This document shows positions 1 through 15,029 of a stretch of DNA of 64,000 bases, one piece after another. Source of the stretch: Chaetoderma sp. LZ-2023a. Lineage: Eukaryota; Mollusca; Caudofoveata; Chaetodermatida; Chaetodermatidae. Position 1 is the first letter of the stretch; every line of letters starts with the position of its first letter. The notes beneath the pieces were generated by a model. It was not told the DNA's origin, did not search any database, and was given only the letters and a program-made list of their open reading frames with translations. The position numbers and the translations under genes are program-made. The DNA lies in contig CM067369.1 of assembly GCA_034401795.1 (NCBI GenBank), forward strand, positions 91,688,579 through 91,752,578, given 5' to 3'.

Positions 1-552
1 TGATGATTTTATTCCATATAAATTAATTAAATATTTTACGTTGCTAAAATGAAAAAACGAGTCTCTAATTCAAGTTCACGATTAACTTAAAATGAATATT
101 AATTTTTACGTAATGAAATCATCATATGTTAAGTTTTATTTCGTTTCATTACATATAGGCCCACAGTTTAAGTCTCTAAATGTAAACAATTTAAATTTCT
201 TTTTGTTTTCAGTCATTTTGCTGTGAATATGCGCCTATAGCTTATGTATGAGCTGTGCTGTAGTCTGTGTATGTGTATGTGCGTGTAAAAAAAGTTAAGA
301 TCTACATCAAGAAACTGAATAAATGGCTCGTCAGCCAGTTGGGAAAACCTCATCCAAGCAGCCAGATGATTTCTTTACATCTGTTTGTTATTTTATCATC
401 AGTGTACCAATGTTCTCCACCCGACATCTGGTAGAGGTCTGCTGTGATTTGTCCCAACACCAGGAGGTATGGGTATCTTCCGCTCTCGATGCGCTCTCGT
501 CAGATCTATGAGCAGGAGATTATCTAAACCATTTTTAAATAGCTATCAATTC
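1..552. other. no recognisable gene
   Basis: AT-rich sequence. I see no convincing coding region, hairpin or repeat. It would be intronic if the peroxidasin-like gene starting at 6.6 kb (minus) extends leftwards. Confidence 0.4.
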
Positions 553-680
553 TTGAATGGATGAATCCAGTTCTAGCTATGACCCTCCCATCTCTAGCTA
601 AGCTCGGCCGACGATTTGCTCGTGTTGGGATAGATCTAACCCTGAACTCCATGAACCTCAATTTCCATAAAGTATATCAT
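553..680 (+). repeat. MITE family A, first half
   Basis: Matches the first half of a repeat seen about ten times in the window: a terminus near ATGGAccttTCCAGTTTTAG, a CCCGCCCATCTCTAGCTAAG-like block, then GTGTTGGGATxGAT. It stops where other copies enter the central hairpin. The second half resumes at about 3741, beyond the Tc1/palindrome block, so this copy may have been split by that insertion (inference). Confidence 0.6.
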
Positions 681-698
681 AGGCGTAGGAACGGCGTG

Positions 699-699
<1 letters not shown>

Positions 700-778
<79 letters not shown>

Positions 779-781
779 TGG
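700..781 (+). repeat. (CGTG)n microsatellite
   Basis: About 20 uninterrupted CGTG units followed by a G-rich run. Long open frames over it on both strands are repeat artefacts. Confidence 0.95.
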
Positions 782-915
782 GGGGGTGAGGTGAGGGCAG
801 TGGGGTGGGGGGGAGGGGGGATCGCCATAACGCCCCCTACGTTTTGGTCTGACCAATAGTTTAGCCACCCACCCAGCCCCCGCCCGGGTCAAAGTAGGCC
901 TACGTTCATACACCC

Positions 916-918
<3 letters not shown>

Positions 919-977
<59 letters not shown>
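919..977. repeat. (TA)n microsatellite
   Basis: Uninterrupted TA dinucleotides, immediately outside the left arm of the palindrome that surrounds the Tc1 element. Confidence 0.95.
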
Positions 978-3740
<2,763 letters not shown>

Positions 3741-3850
3741 ACAACAATTGCCAGTCAAATTAGTTTCAAAATAGCCTATTCAACAGCATGCTTATTAAAT
3801 TGTAAAGTAATTAAAGACCCACAATTCAAGAACTTTCTTGACGGGCCATT
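3741..3850 (+). repeat. MITE family A, start of second half
   Basis: Begins CCAGTCAAATTAGTTTCAAA and continues with CAACAGCATGcTTATTAAAT, the second half of family A. It probably pairs with 553-680. Confidence 0.55.
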
Positions 3851-4719
3851 ACCAATTTTGTGACGGGTCTACATCGTTTAGAAGTGTTTGAGTATGACCT
3901 CAAATACTTGATTGACAGATCGGATCCTTCCACTCCCGTAATTGGTATTAATTCGGCTAACAGTATTACGATGGCCTGTTCGCGTTCCCTCAGACAGAAT
4001 AAAACAGCTAAGATCGTTTTGACGATTGACATCATTTTCCATTCACGTGCTTGAACTTGTACTACAAACAGCTATCGTCACTGAGTGTCAGATTGGTATC
4101 AATGGCTTGATTTTAAAGTCAAACTGATCAATTTGCAATGAAATCGTATCATACATGTTTCTATCAGTATAAACGCCCGTTTATAGGCCTATAGAACTAT
4201 GTATATACCGCTATGAAATATGTCAAATTTCTTTCTAGACATAATTGGCTATCGCTGTCCGAGATAGTGCTAAAATCTTCAATAGCTCCGATCAAGTCAA
4301 TATACGAGTTTAATGTAAAGCGAACATAAAACGCGGATAAAAAAGGACACCTTTAGTAACTGCCATCAAATTTACTAAAGCTATTGTTGAAAATAAATCA
4401 TAAAATTGAAATTAGCGATTTTAGATCTGCTATAGCGTTATCATGAAATGTCGTTGTGCTAAGCAGTTTAAAGTTCACCTTTCTTGCTATACCTACAATA
4501 GGCCTACTACAGCCCATACGTACTGAATAAGTTAACTTGTTTCCTAAACAAACACAGAAACATGTTACCTAAAACAATTTTGAACACGATGTAAGAACTG
4601 TTCTTTTGAATATTTTGGGACTTGGTTGAATCACCAAATTTGGCATATACAATCATATTGGGGCTGGCGAGAGATACTTGAAGGTTCTGGTTAAAAAAAT
4701 GAAATATTTGGCTAATGTG

Positions 4720-4827
4720 CCCAGCAGGCACATGGCGTTGTTTCAACGTTGAATCCACATTGAAATCATATCATGACGTGATTTCAACGTGGATTCAACG
4801 TTGAAACAACGTCATGTGCCTGCTGGG
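4720..4827. repeat. MITE family D (CCCAGCAGGCACATG ends)
   Basis: Almost fully palindromic: CCCAGCAGGCACATG at the left, CATGTGCCTGCTGGG at the right, and internal repeats of CAACGTTGAA. A shorter sister copy lies at 5821-5906. Confidence 0.85.
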
Positions 4828-5360
4828 TGGTCAGCAACCGTACCCAGTCAAATTAGTTTCAAAAAATTCAACAATTTACCTATGTAGTTTTCTGGAAATT
4901 GACAGTCACGGAGTTCATGGATCGATCGATCCTAACATCTGTGGATGGAGCTTAGCTAGAAATGGGCGGCGCATAGCTAATACTGTATTCCACCATTTAG
5001 CACACGCATTCACATTCTAGCTGGCCATAGGAATACAAGACAGTAGAATCATCAACTTTGGCACATATAAGTCTAATCATACTATGACTGGCTAGAGACA
5101 GTTCAAGTTTCAGGTCAAGAGGTCAAATATCTAGGTCACGGTCACCAAATGAATACCGGGATATACACTTTTAACCATAACTGGGGAATGCAATAAGGTA
5201 TAATACCCAAATTTGGTACATACAATCATATTGTGGCTGACTAGAGATTGCAAGTTGAAGATTCAGGTTAAAAGGTCAAATGTAGGTCACATGGTCACAA
5301 AGTGCATATAGAAATGCAATATTTGGCAATAACTCGGGAATATAAAACAGTTGTAGCACC

Positions 5361-5758
5361 AATGGACCTTTCCATGTTTAGCTATGCCCCGCCCATCACT
5401 AGCTAAGCTCCACCCACACCTCGCCGTGTTGGGAGTGATCGAGCCCCAAATGCCCTAGGCCCCTAGCTATCAATTTCCTGAAAACTATACAGGGAACCTG
5501 TTGAATATTTTGTAACTAATTTGACTGGGTGCTGTTGCTGCCTATGGCAGCAACAGCGCCCTGTCAAATTAGTTTCAAAATATTCAACAGAATATTTATT
5601 AAATAGTAAAAGCAAACAATTTGTACAACACGTACAAGACGTCTTCAAATATGCGTCCGTGACGTACTTATCAACGTCATTCATTATGATGTCATTGTAC
5701 ACATCACGCAGTTCATTATCACGTCGTATGATGGGTGGGTACTCTGGAAAGGTGAATT
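5361..5758 (+). repeat. MITE family A, full copy
   Basis: Runs from AATGGACCTTTCCA to CTGGAAAGGTGAATT (terminal inverted repeats). The centre is a hairpin: TTTGACTGGGTGCTGTTGCT, then its inverse with CAGCAACAGCGCCC. The second half has alternating TGACGTCA-like words. Confidence 0.85.
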
Positions 5759-5820
5759 TTGGCACACACATTCATATTGTGGCTGGTTAGAGAGTTAAAC
5801 TTTCGTGTTCAAGGGCGCAA

Positions 5821-5906
5821 CCCAGCAGGCACATGACGTTGTTTCAACGTTGAATCCACGTTGAAACCGCGTCATGACGTTGTAACAACGGCATGTGCCT
5901 GCTGGG
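5821..5906. repeat. MITE family D, second copy
   Basis: CCCAGCAGGCACATGACG at the left and CATGTGCCTGCTGGG at the right, separated by CAACGTTGAATCCACG-type repeats. Same family as 4720-4827, with a shorter centre. Confidence 0.85.
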
Positions 5907-6121
5907 AAGGTTGTGAGTCAGCGCCTCACCCATGTGATGTCTAGATTGGGGTAATATGTGTGCACGTTCGTTCTACGAATTCAGTATTTCTGGTTGCAGC
6001 GTGATCAGAACTACACAATTTCATGACACTGGGGGTCAAATGGTCGTGTTCATAATGTTTCTCTGTATGACCTAAACCATAAAGGTCAAATACGAAAAAT
6101 CTATTTCAATGTAATAAATAT

Positions 6122-6208
6122 GCTGTTGAATATTTTTGAAACTAATGTAACTGGGAGATGTTGCTGCCGATGGCATCAGCAATTCCCAGTCAAATTAGTT
6201 TCAAATTG
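6122..6208. repeat. MITE A-type hairpin only
   Basis: CTGTTGAATATTTTTGAAAC, an ACTGGGAG arm and the inverse arm, without the flanking family A sequence. Either a truncated copy or a different element using the same hairpin. Confidence 0.7.
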
Positions 6209-6463
6209 TTTTAACGTCTTACCTGTATGATTGTCATGAAATATCGCTTAAAGGGATAGCTTTTCATGACCTATGAGAAACCATGGTGATAATCAGCATT
6301 TTTTTTATGATCTCCAGGATTTGATTCTAAATTTCTAGTTTCCATGATTTTCCAGGCATATTTTGTCCAGAATAGTCGGAAAAATTCCAATATATATGAT
6401 TGTTTATTATTAAGACAATTATAACTAACTAAAAATAAATAAATAAATAAATAAATAACTTAC

Positions 6464-6648
6464 AACACAGTTGTTTCAGGACGGGCTTGTGGTATTTCCC
6501 TCAAATTTCCAAAAACACACCGCATGGTAGTTCCAAAACATACACATGACTGGGGGCACTGCTGCGCTGTACTCCCTTGCAATGATACCAGTACAAAAAT
6601 TAACAATGCACCCACAGCACGCACCACACTTGTACTTAAAAACGCCAT
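6464..6648 (-). CDS. PXDN-like: first coding exon of a peroxidasin-like protein
   Basis: Peroxidasin is a secreted haem peroxidase with leucine-rich repeats and Ig domains that crosslinks collagen IV in basement membrane. Seen here: ATG at 6648, a hydrophobic signal peptide (residues about 8-28), then an LRRNT cysteine cluster (CPQSCVCFGTTMRC) and LREIPQARPETTVL. In peroxidasins this leads directly into the first LRR. The exon ends in phase 2 at a consensus donor, GTAAGT (6463-6458). The next exons should lie to the left on the minus strand; I could not identify any between 1 and 6463, so intron 1 is probably long and contains the Tc1 block. LRRNT motifs occur in other secreted LRR proteins (slit-like, LRIG), so the name rests on overall similarity from memory. 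Confidence 0.72.
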
Positions 6649-7119
6649 TTTAAATTAAACAATATTTAAATACTTTTTAAATCTAATTATTTTATCACAT
6701 TTCAGGGGTTTGATAAATAAAGTGAGTTCGGTCTAACATTTAAAACAAACACGGATTAACGTTGAACATCGAGGTAGCTTATTTTGACGTTTTATACACG
6801 ACACGAGCTCTTTCGCTCATTAATCTTTTCAAGAGTGAATCCGACGAATGGCAAATGACGGAATGAGAGCGAATAGCGAGCATCTCCGCGTCTTCCCACT
6901 GACAAGCTACACGCGACTACATAAATCCAACACGCATGTACACGAAGAATAAACTGTTATTCACACATTTTCCATATATTAATATCAGATACATATATTC
7001 TATTGTATATCCCTGTTATTATTTAGAAACCGTACACCTTTTTGTGTACTGGTTGCTATAATTTAGACTTTGCTGTGACTTGCAAGTTAGTATACGTCAA
7101 GAGGGATGTATGAACGAGC

Positions 7120-7150
7120 TTGGACCGGGTGGGGGTGGGGGGGGGGGGAA
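7120..7150 (+). repeat. poly-G tract
   Basis: GGTGGGGGTGGGG followed by a long G run, just upstream of the trinucleotide cluster. Confidence 0.8.
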
Positions 7151-7278
7151 CTAGAGGTTGGGACAAAACCTAGGTTTCAGTTTCAGTTTTCTTTATTTCA
7201 CTCAGTCCGTTATTAAACGGAATATGAGGGTACAAAAATCAATAAACATGTGACGGTAGAGATCTGTATACATGAGAG

Positions 7279-7298
7279 TACTGCAATTATTATTATTA

Positions 7299-7371
<73 letters not shown>

Positions 7372-7607
7372 GATGATGTTGATGCCGCCGCTTAAGGAGT
7401 AGCAGTAGCAGTAGCAGTAGCAGTAGCAATGGCAGCAGCAGCAGTAGCAGCAGCAACAGCAGCAGCAACAGCAGCAGCAGTAGCTGTAGCAGTAGCAGTT
7501 GTTGTTGTTGGTGTTGTTGTTGTTTTTGTTGTTGTTTTTGTTGTTGTTTTTGTTGTTGTCGTTGATAACAAATCTATTGTTGTTGTTGTTCTTGTTGTTC
7601 TTGTTGA

Positions 7608-7644
<37 letters not shown>

Positions 7645-7665
7645 ATTGTTGTTGTTCTGTTGCTT
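7279..7665. repeat. compound trinucleotide repeat cluster
   Basis: Three tracts in succession: (ATT)n at about 7285-7370, AGC/AGT units at about 7399-7498, and (GTT)n with interruptions at about 7498-7662. They create long Asn, Leu, Ala and Val frames that are not genes. Confidence 0.95.
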
Positions 7666-7961
7666 TTTGTTTTGAAAATCGTAAGTATTTACACATCCTG
7701 CTTAGTATCGGTCTATTACATATTGCGAATAGACCTTTGGTTTTTTCAAATGTATTCTCCCTTATATATTAATGAGGTATATATCGGTGTCTTTCTCTCA
7801 CATATTTCTGACAGTGGAAGAGAAAATGGATTTCATCTTCTATAACATTGCATATACTACAGAGGCGCTCATTGCGTTCTATTCCGATCCATCTCTTTGT
7901 CTCAATAGCGAGTTGGTGATTTAGTGTACGAAAGTGGCAGAATGTTATGGCGTCCCGGTAT

Positions 7962-8631
7962 AGCTAGGCATACACATGCCGACGTTCCCCGACACGATCA
8001 ATTTGTCGGCTGTCGGCATTAATCGGTCAGACTCTCACGCAGCAGGATGTTCCGCCGACTGGGGGTCATACACTAACCGACTAGTTGGTCGTCGGTAACC
8101 CGTGCACCTAGCGAGAAAAATAGGAACCACGCGCGTCCTAGCTGGACATGTTCATACTATGCCTGGGTTATCTTTATTTTGTGTGGCGCAGTGGGTGCAC
8201 ATTAACGTTATCGTATACCATGTTGTATATAATACATGTACAGTCCCGCTCCTTTGGATTTACCAAATATTCTTGTCCTTGAATGGTGCATTTGTTATGA
8301 TAGACATCTTGGACTACTAGCCTACAATTGTTGTCATATGACAACGTGCCAGTCATTCATTGGCTGCGTGAACGCCGACGATCATATTGGCTAGACGTGT
8401 GTGAGGCCAGCATACATATCCAGACATGACAATCGGTCGTGTCGGCTAGGCCCATACACCACCCGATCATCACCGACACCGCCGACTCCCGATTCATTTT
8501 TTGAATCGGCGCGAATCGGCCAGATAATGCCGATTTTACGTCGGTGTAAGGTCATACACTACCCGATCACGACCAAATTGTCGGCTAATTGCCTGTCGGG
8601 CCGACAAACGTCGGCATGTGTATGCCTAGCA
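7962..8631. repeat. MITE family G, about 670 bp, with terminal inverted repeats
   Basis: Ends are inverse: GCTAGGCATACACATGCCGA at the left and CGGCATGTGTATGCCTAGC at the right. Subterminal regions are rich in CCGACxxxTTGTCGG words in both orientations, and TCATACACTA occurs near both ends. No transposase is inside. Confidence 0.82.
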
Positions 8632-9239
8632 TTAGGGAGTAATTTTAGGTATTTCTCAGGCTCAAAATTCGATTTAATTTGTTTATAAAACATCAGTCGC
8701 GATGATTCGGCTAATGTTCTAGACCAGGTAGGCGCTATGGGTGACACACTATGGGAGAACCCCCCACCCCAATCCTACGCCTATGCAGTTTTAAGTCGGG
8801 TTGTCCGTCAGAAGCTGTTAGTATAGTAGCCAACCTGGAAAAAGGCCCTAAAATTGAGTCCGTGGTCCGGTCCTCGCAACTGTTGTCTGACATATCACTT
8901 TGAAAATAAATGCCCTCGGCATATTATTTTTGTTGGATGCCAAGATAAAACGATTTGATTAGGCCGTAGGCCTATACATCCTTTTTTGTTGCGGGTGGTA
9001 GTGACATGAAAATGTAATTTTTGAAGTTATCGGTTTCGTGGTATTTAGAATTATTTTGAAATCATAAATGTCTAATCATTCTAATTATGGTTATTTATAT
9101 CACAATATGACTAGGAGTTAAATTTGTGAAAGCTCTTGCCACCACTGCAGATGAGAATTATGGGAGTTATGGAAATGAGGCCGTTCATCCATCCATTGGT
9201 CCATTAGTCATTGTGAAATCGATAGTCACGCAGCCAAAT

Positions 9240-9261
9240 GACATTTTTAACTGAACCTAGA

Positions 9262-9304
<43 letters not shown>

Positions 9305-10060
9305 CCTCCCACCATCCCTCCCTCCCTCCCTCCCTCCCTGCAAGATGGCCACCATTTCATGTTTTCGGCTATAACTTCTTTCACATTAAATCTAGGATAA
9401 TACCATTGAAACAATTTATTATGTCGTCCGGGGATTATATCAGGTTAATGGGCACCGTTTTCTGGTTTGGGCTCTAATTTGCTTCATATTAAAGTTAGAA
9501 TGATGATTTTGGTGTCTAGATATAGGTTTTACGGGTCAAGGATTTCATGAAAGCGGTCATAAAGTTATTCCGAAATTACACCATAGGAAATCCAACATGG
9601 CAGCCACCTGGAACATAGGCATTTCAACTAAAAAGGACATCGGCTATAAGTAGAACCCTAAGGAGTTGATCAGAATTGTAACAATAACACAGTGGCCATG
9701 TTTCTTTATGTATCAACTTCCCTTGAACAAACTTTAACGGCCCTTTGTCCCTAATCATATCTCCCGAATTTCGGCCAGATCTGTTCAGTGGTTCTGAAGG
9801 TCGTTTTCATGAAAAATACGTCATCCAAGATGTTGCCCTAGATGGCCTTTCATGAGTTTTGAATTGATCACCCAAGTATATTCGGAAAAGATTTTTTAAA
9901 GGCGTTTAAAAAAATCGGCCAAAATCCAAGATGGCCGCCAGGCAAATTGACAGACCGGTTTCGTTTGAACAAACCTGTATCTCTATGCATTAAAGATGCA
10001 TTGCCAAATATACTTGAAATCGGCCCAGTGTTTCTCGAGAAGACATTTTAAATTTCCTAT
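9240..10060. other. gene-free, with (CT)n and dispersed repeat sequence
   Basis: A (CT)n/(CCCT)n run lies at 9266-9340. The rest contains recurring phrases such as CCAAGATGGCCGCC and AAATTTCxGGCCxGAT that recur at about 19.8-20.6, 23.3-23.8 and 39.1-40.5 kb, so this is an old dispersed repeat. No coding frame is supported. Confidence 0.6.
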
Positions 10061-10644
10061 TGCTTTAGTAGGCTAATTGGGAGGTTTTGGGTGTTGGATA
10101 TTTTTTGACATGTGAGAAAAGTATCTTGTTGTGTGCCCCAGGCGAAAGCTTCGTGCTTACGGTTCATAGTGAGGTCTCATGCGTGATCAGGTGACGTTGT
10201 AAAATGATTGCGTGCAGTAAATTGGTAGCTGACGCAACTTGACACAACAAACCGGTGAATCTTTACTCCAATTATCCCTGCTTATTTGATGTGTGATCGA
10301 CAGATTAAAAAAACCCCAGACGTAAAAACATCCGAGTTCATTGCTTTTCATATTGAAGACTTATTACGCGTGTATGGACTACATGACCCACTTATGCTAT
10401 GGATAACACGTTTTACCTCGCGGTAATCAGGCTAAAGATCAACCAGTTTGTCGGGTAAAATCATGCCAGCCTTCTATTGTGGCGCGGCCATTTTTGAATC
10501 CCACACGAGCTCTCATGATTAACCGTATAAGCACGAGCCTTTTGCGCATCGCGCACATGAAGCTTCTTTCCATGCGCTGCAGAAACGATTGACCCATCGT
10601 TTATCAACAGCGCCTCAAAGAGCTCAGAATTCTACTTATATCAA

Positions 10645-11003
10645 TTAACCATTTAATAGTCACGACTTTTCAGGAAAATAATAATTTTTGCAATACAATT
10701 TACAAAAATAACTTTCTTTTGTCGCGCAAATAGACATTACTCAAGACCACTACAGGTGCTGTTCTTTGGCGGTCTTGACCAGGGAAATTGTCAAGAAAAC
10801 CCAGTTTTTCTTAGCTAGTATCTATTTGCCGGCTGAGAGAAGACTACCTTTGAAAATTTACCACTGGAGTGACTGGCTCGGTTTACCGAGCCAGTCATTC
10901 CAGTGGTAAATTTTCAAAAATCATATTCTCTTGTATGAAAAAATGGACAATTCCTCAAGACCACTACATAGTCTTTTTGGCGTTCTTGACTATTAAAGAG
11001 TTA
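10645..11003. repeat. MITE family B (TTAA ends, central hairpin)
   Basis: TTAACCATTTAATAGTCACGA at the left (20-base core) and CTTGACTATTAAAGAGTTA at the right. The centre is a strong hairpin: ACCACTGGAGTGACTGGCTC, GGTTTACC, then its inverse. Flanking sequence is also shared with the copy at 22.06 kb, so the original element may be longer. Confidence 0.8.
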
Positions 11004-11343
11004 GCACGAGAGGGGTTAAACGCCACAGATGATCACATTTTTCTAACCATGAATGAACAAAACAAGTCATAACTTGACTGACCACAAACTATCCACCTAC
11101 AGTATCGGCCATGAATGAAATTTGTGTAAGCATGAAGCTCTAATGCGCGCGTGGCTTTAGAAACTGCTAATAGATTTCATAACGCATTAAGAATTTGTAA
11201 AAGCGAACTAAATTATAAAGATCAGCCCTTATTTCAATCATGGCTCTGTCATCATTATCTAATATTTGTGTTTTCTGAATGCGCACACGAATGCATATTT
11301 CGAGGACATATTATTGATGATGTTTATCGCCTCTTGGGTCAAC

Positions 11344-11552
11344 TTAACCATTTAAAGGTAAGCGAGCCGACGAAAAAGGCTTCTGTGGTGGTGTTGTGGA
11401 ACCTACATTTTCAGGCCAACAGTTGACTATTTAAAAAAATTGATCACTGGAATGACTGACATCAGTCATTTCAGTGGTAAATCTTCAAAGATAGTCCTCT
11501 CCTGGCCTACAAATGGACACAAATTTGAATTTTCTTGACGATTAAACCGTAA
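11344..11552. repeat. MITE family B
   Basis: TTAACCATTTAAAGG at the left; CTTGACGATTAAACCGTAA at the right; central CACTGGAATGACTGACATCAG hairpin core (inverse CAGTCATTTCAGTG). It abuts the LINE remnant to its right. Confidence 0.75.
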
Positions 11553-11574
11553 CAGTTATGTATGCTTGCAATCA

Positions 11575-12912
11575 GCCCGTCTTCATCTTTTACCACCGTG
11601 TCTTGTAATCAGCCAAAATCCCTAGCTTCCTCAGGTCAATTCTTGACTTGAGTGTACCGAGTCCTACTTTCTTGTGGTCACCTCGCAGCAGACTTAACAT
11701 ATTTATGCAATAACGGCTTCTGACATCCTTAGCATATGGCCAAACAGAAACCATCTTTGCTGGGAGACTTTTGCCGACAACTGTGATGTATTACACATCT
11801 TGTATAGTGCATTATTGGAAATTATGTTGTCTGGCTATCGATGTCCAGTGCTGGTACGGAGGTGTTTGCGGTGGCAGTCCTCAAGTTTGTCTAGGGATGC
11901 CTTTGGAGCTACCTAGCTGCTACAGTTATACAGCACCAAGGACACACAAGTTGTGTTGTATAAACGTAGTCTTTTGATCAGGGGAATCTTTGATCTACGA
12001 ATACATAGCATTCAGAAGAACTGGAAGGTTATGTTCCCCATGACGAAGCATGTAGCAACATCAGATGTGCTACAGAGCAAGGGACCCAGGATTCTGCTTT
12101 TCCTCCATGGTTCGCCACCATGAATTGGATCGTCATTTTCTTCAGTGTCATGCTTTGTAGATATGTATATGTAGGTGAACTCTGTTTTGGATTCATTTAT
12201 AAATCTCAATTTCTAGCTTGCTTGCAGCTAATGGGAGTGGTTCGCCAAGTCCACATCGTCGGTATATTTCATGTTTAGCAGCATGTCAAGTATAGTCATT
12301 GGGGGTAGGGGAGTTTAGTCTTGTGGCATTTTCCCGCACAGATTTCAATGCAGAAGCAAGGTAACAGGTGAAAAGCACAGGGGATAGACCATCTCCCTGT
12401 AGGGAGCCGACTGATGTCTCAAACCGCAGATTTCACTGATTTGACTCGTAAATACTCTTAGTTTGTTGTCTGCAAGTAGGATCATTGAGCGTGTAATTGA
12501 TCAAAGGCTCGTAACACGTCAATACACATGTTGTGGAAATCTCAGCGTTTGGACATGAATACTGATGCAAGCATACGTTGAGCCCATACAATGTCTGAGC
12601 ATGCTTAAAGACACTGAAGTCATCGATCTTGTCTCGGAAGTGACATAGACTAACACTGGATAGGATTTCCGTATGGTGTTGAGGAGCACAATGAGCCACA
12701 GATTGCTTGGGACCAGGGTAGATAATAGACTTGGGTTGCACGATAACTGGTGCATTGGTCTATAGCATCACTGGGAAGGCTGAAATGATTAGGTACGTGA
12801 TCTGTTTTAAGATGATGTCACTTGCATATTTGAATAGTTCATTGATCAAGTCATCAGGTCCGGATGCACGGTTATTTTTTCAAGGCTTTGAGTGCCTTCT
12901 TAACTTCTTAAT
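11575..12912 (-). pseudogene. decayed LINE reverse transcriptase
   Basis: Remnant of a non-LTR retrotransposon polymerase. Read on the minus strand across several frames it gives, in order: ASGPDDLINELFKY (about 12.85 kb), LINYTLNDPTC (12.49), FETSVGSLQGDGLSPVLF (12.4, the RT QG motif), MKYTDDVDLANH (12.27, the YxDD active site), NESKTEFTYIYI (12.2), WRKSRILGPLLCSTSDV (12.09), LVLYNCSS (11.93), then a C-terminal block whose sister copies lie at 21.2 and 51.8 kb. At least six stops and several frameshifts are present. The clade is not certain. It is bordered by MITE B copies on both sides. Confidence 0.78.
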
Positions 12913-13080
12913 GGTTAAGCAAACCAAAACAACCTATGTAGTTGTCTTTGGAATTATTCATTTGCATGACAACAGAAAGCTATTTTTATATATTTCAGTG
13001 GTACGTTTGCAAAAATCGTCTTCTCTTGGCTTTAAGAAAATTGGAATTTCCTTTAAATATCTTGACCATTAAAACGTTAA
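12899..13080. repeat. MITE family B, diverged copy
   Basis: TTAACTTCTTAATGGTTAAG at the left and CTTGACCATTAAAACGTTAA at the right, with TTCAGTGGTACGTTTGCAAA and CGTCTTCTCTTGGC as in other B copies. The left half of the hairpin is degraded. Confidence 0.6.
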
Positions 13081-13752
13081 TTGTTACACTTAGCACGTCT
13101 AGCACTTTCACGTGCTGTTGACACTAGTGGGGTTACTGTATTCTGAACGTGAGAAACTATGTTATTCTGATAACATATGTTGCTGCTTTTCTAATGGTAT
13201 ATTGTTACTGTATTGAGTGCAAAGTACTCTACAACTTCAAAGGTGGTCATAAATGTATTTTGTAATTTCAACAATGCAAATAGCCTATGAAGAGTCTGTC
13301 CGATTGTAGAAAGAAAAATGGTATCGACCTCATCCTATGCAGAGCACACAATAGAACGTTCCTTAATAACAGTTGTCTTGCAAATTATCTGGAAAATGGT
13401 ACCTGTGACTTAGTATGTGTATGTCCAGACTGATATGTTCTGCTTTCCGAGAAATTGTAATGCGTCGTTTGTGGCGCATAGTGTTTGATGTTAATAATGA
13501 TGAAGAAACATGCTTTCATATTCATGTAGCTTAACCTCTGCAGTCACGTGTTTGGTTTTTGTCATGATCTGCATTGCCACAACACATATCGTCACTGTTC
13601 TATCATGTCACCAGTTGATGAATATTAGGTCCGTACACAGAAGGGAACCCCACACTGACAGAGCATCATCATCATTATCATCATCATCATCATCATCATT
13701 ATTAACATATTCTTTTACTGGTAGAAACTAAAACATATATATCCAATTATTA

Positions 13753-13985
13753 TTAACTGTCTGTATCATGAGTTCTTCCAGACAACATTTTCCATGAGGT
13801 ATAGCAATGATCGAGTAGAACATTTTTTTAATGATTTTACAGACAGTTGTTGATGGTTAGGTCTCCATCAATTTTCAATCAAATTGTTTTCAAGATATTT
13901 AACAATTCCAAAATTATTGCGCCTTGAAACCATTGTATGGTGGACTGAAGCCATTGGGCTGCTAACCATTTTAACCGGTAGAGAC
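13753..13985. repeat. MITE family F candidate
   Basis: TTAACTGTCTGTATCATGAG, ACATTTTCCATGAGGTATAG and a TCAAATTGTTTTCAAGATAT arm resemble the element at 58.55-58.79 kb. The right end is unclear. Confidence 0.4.
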
Positions 13986-14181
13986 AGCATACGAGAACAA
14001 TAATTTATAATTTGAGAAAAATTTAGTTTCTAATGGACAATACAGTGTCTTTTATAAAGAAGTGTATTGCATTTCAATCTTTAGTGGCATTACATGTTAG
14101 TATTTGCGTAATCTAATTTGTTGTAGAAGGCCACTGTGTACTAGCTCTACAAATGTTGGATACTTTGAAAAACAATTTAAA

Positions 14182-14745
14182 GAGGCATTACCTACAAGCT
14201 AACAAAATTTTGGAAATTTTAAATAGTTTTATTGCAATGTAATGGGCTTAGTATACTATTAATGCGTACTAATTATTTTACAGAAATTCGGACTATGTCA
14301 GCCATATTTGTTATGTTATTGTTGTTCTGGGTTAATAGACATGCACAGGTTTCTTACATTTGTTTATGAATCACTCAGATTGGAGGGAACTTAGAAAATT
14401 GTAAATATGTCTAAACAGTCACCGAGAATAGTGCCGCCAGTGACAAGCGTACGCCGAGCAACACTCATTTATAGAGCCGATGTCAAACGAATTAATCAGT
14501 TGCCGACCGCTATGGTTACACAACGGGCCTACTAAATACTCAGGCATTCTGTGAAATTTGTAAGTTCTGTTTATGTTTGCAATTTTAATATTTGTGAAAT
14601 TCATAATTTGCATCTTTTTGACTATTACGTGGTCGTATTTATAAGAAACGCTGTTCAAATGCGAGTATTGTCACACTAGAACCGTTTTATCCACATGCTT
14701 ATGTACATTAAATTTTCAGATTAACCAGGTATTGTGGGTGTTTAA
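14182..14745 (+). repeat. diverged direct repeat, copy 1
   Basis: About 560 bp beginning GAGGCATTACCTACAAGCTA and passing through TTTTACAGAAATTCGGACTA and GTTATTGTTGTTCTGG. It matches 15167-15790, about 1 kb downstream, with scattered substitutions. No coding content is recognised. Confidence 0.8.
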
Positions 14746-15029
14746 CTGAAACTCTCGTTGGATGCTTAGTCAACAACACTATTCAGTCATTCTGTTTTCA
14801 TAAAATTTGTTAGATACATAGTTATACCCTGTGGAACCCACCGCGTTAGACTAATAAACGGATTCGGTCAGGACGCTAATAGTTACACTTCCTTATTTAC
14901 ATTCACGTGATGAATGAATTAATGTTATGAATGAATTATCATAAATAAGCTCGTTGACTGTCATAGTATTCTGTGGGCCTTCCTCATTACATTTCATTAT
15001 GAAGTCATACCGGATAATGCAGGATAATC

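Noticed and set aside
7202..7845. Long frames rich in Asn, Leu, Ala or Val
   Set aside because: Products of the ATT, AGC and GTT triplet tracts; no conserved ends or splice signals.
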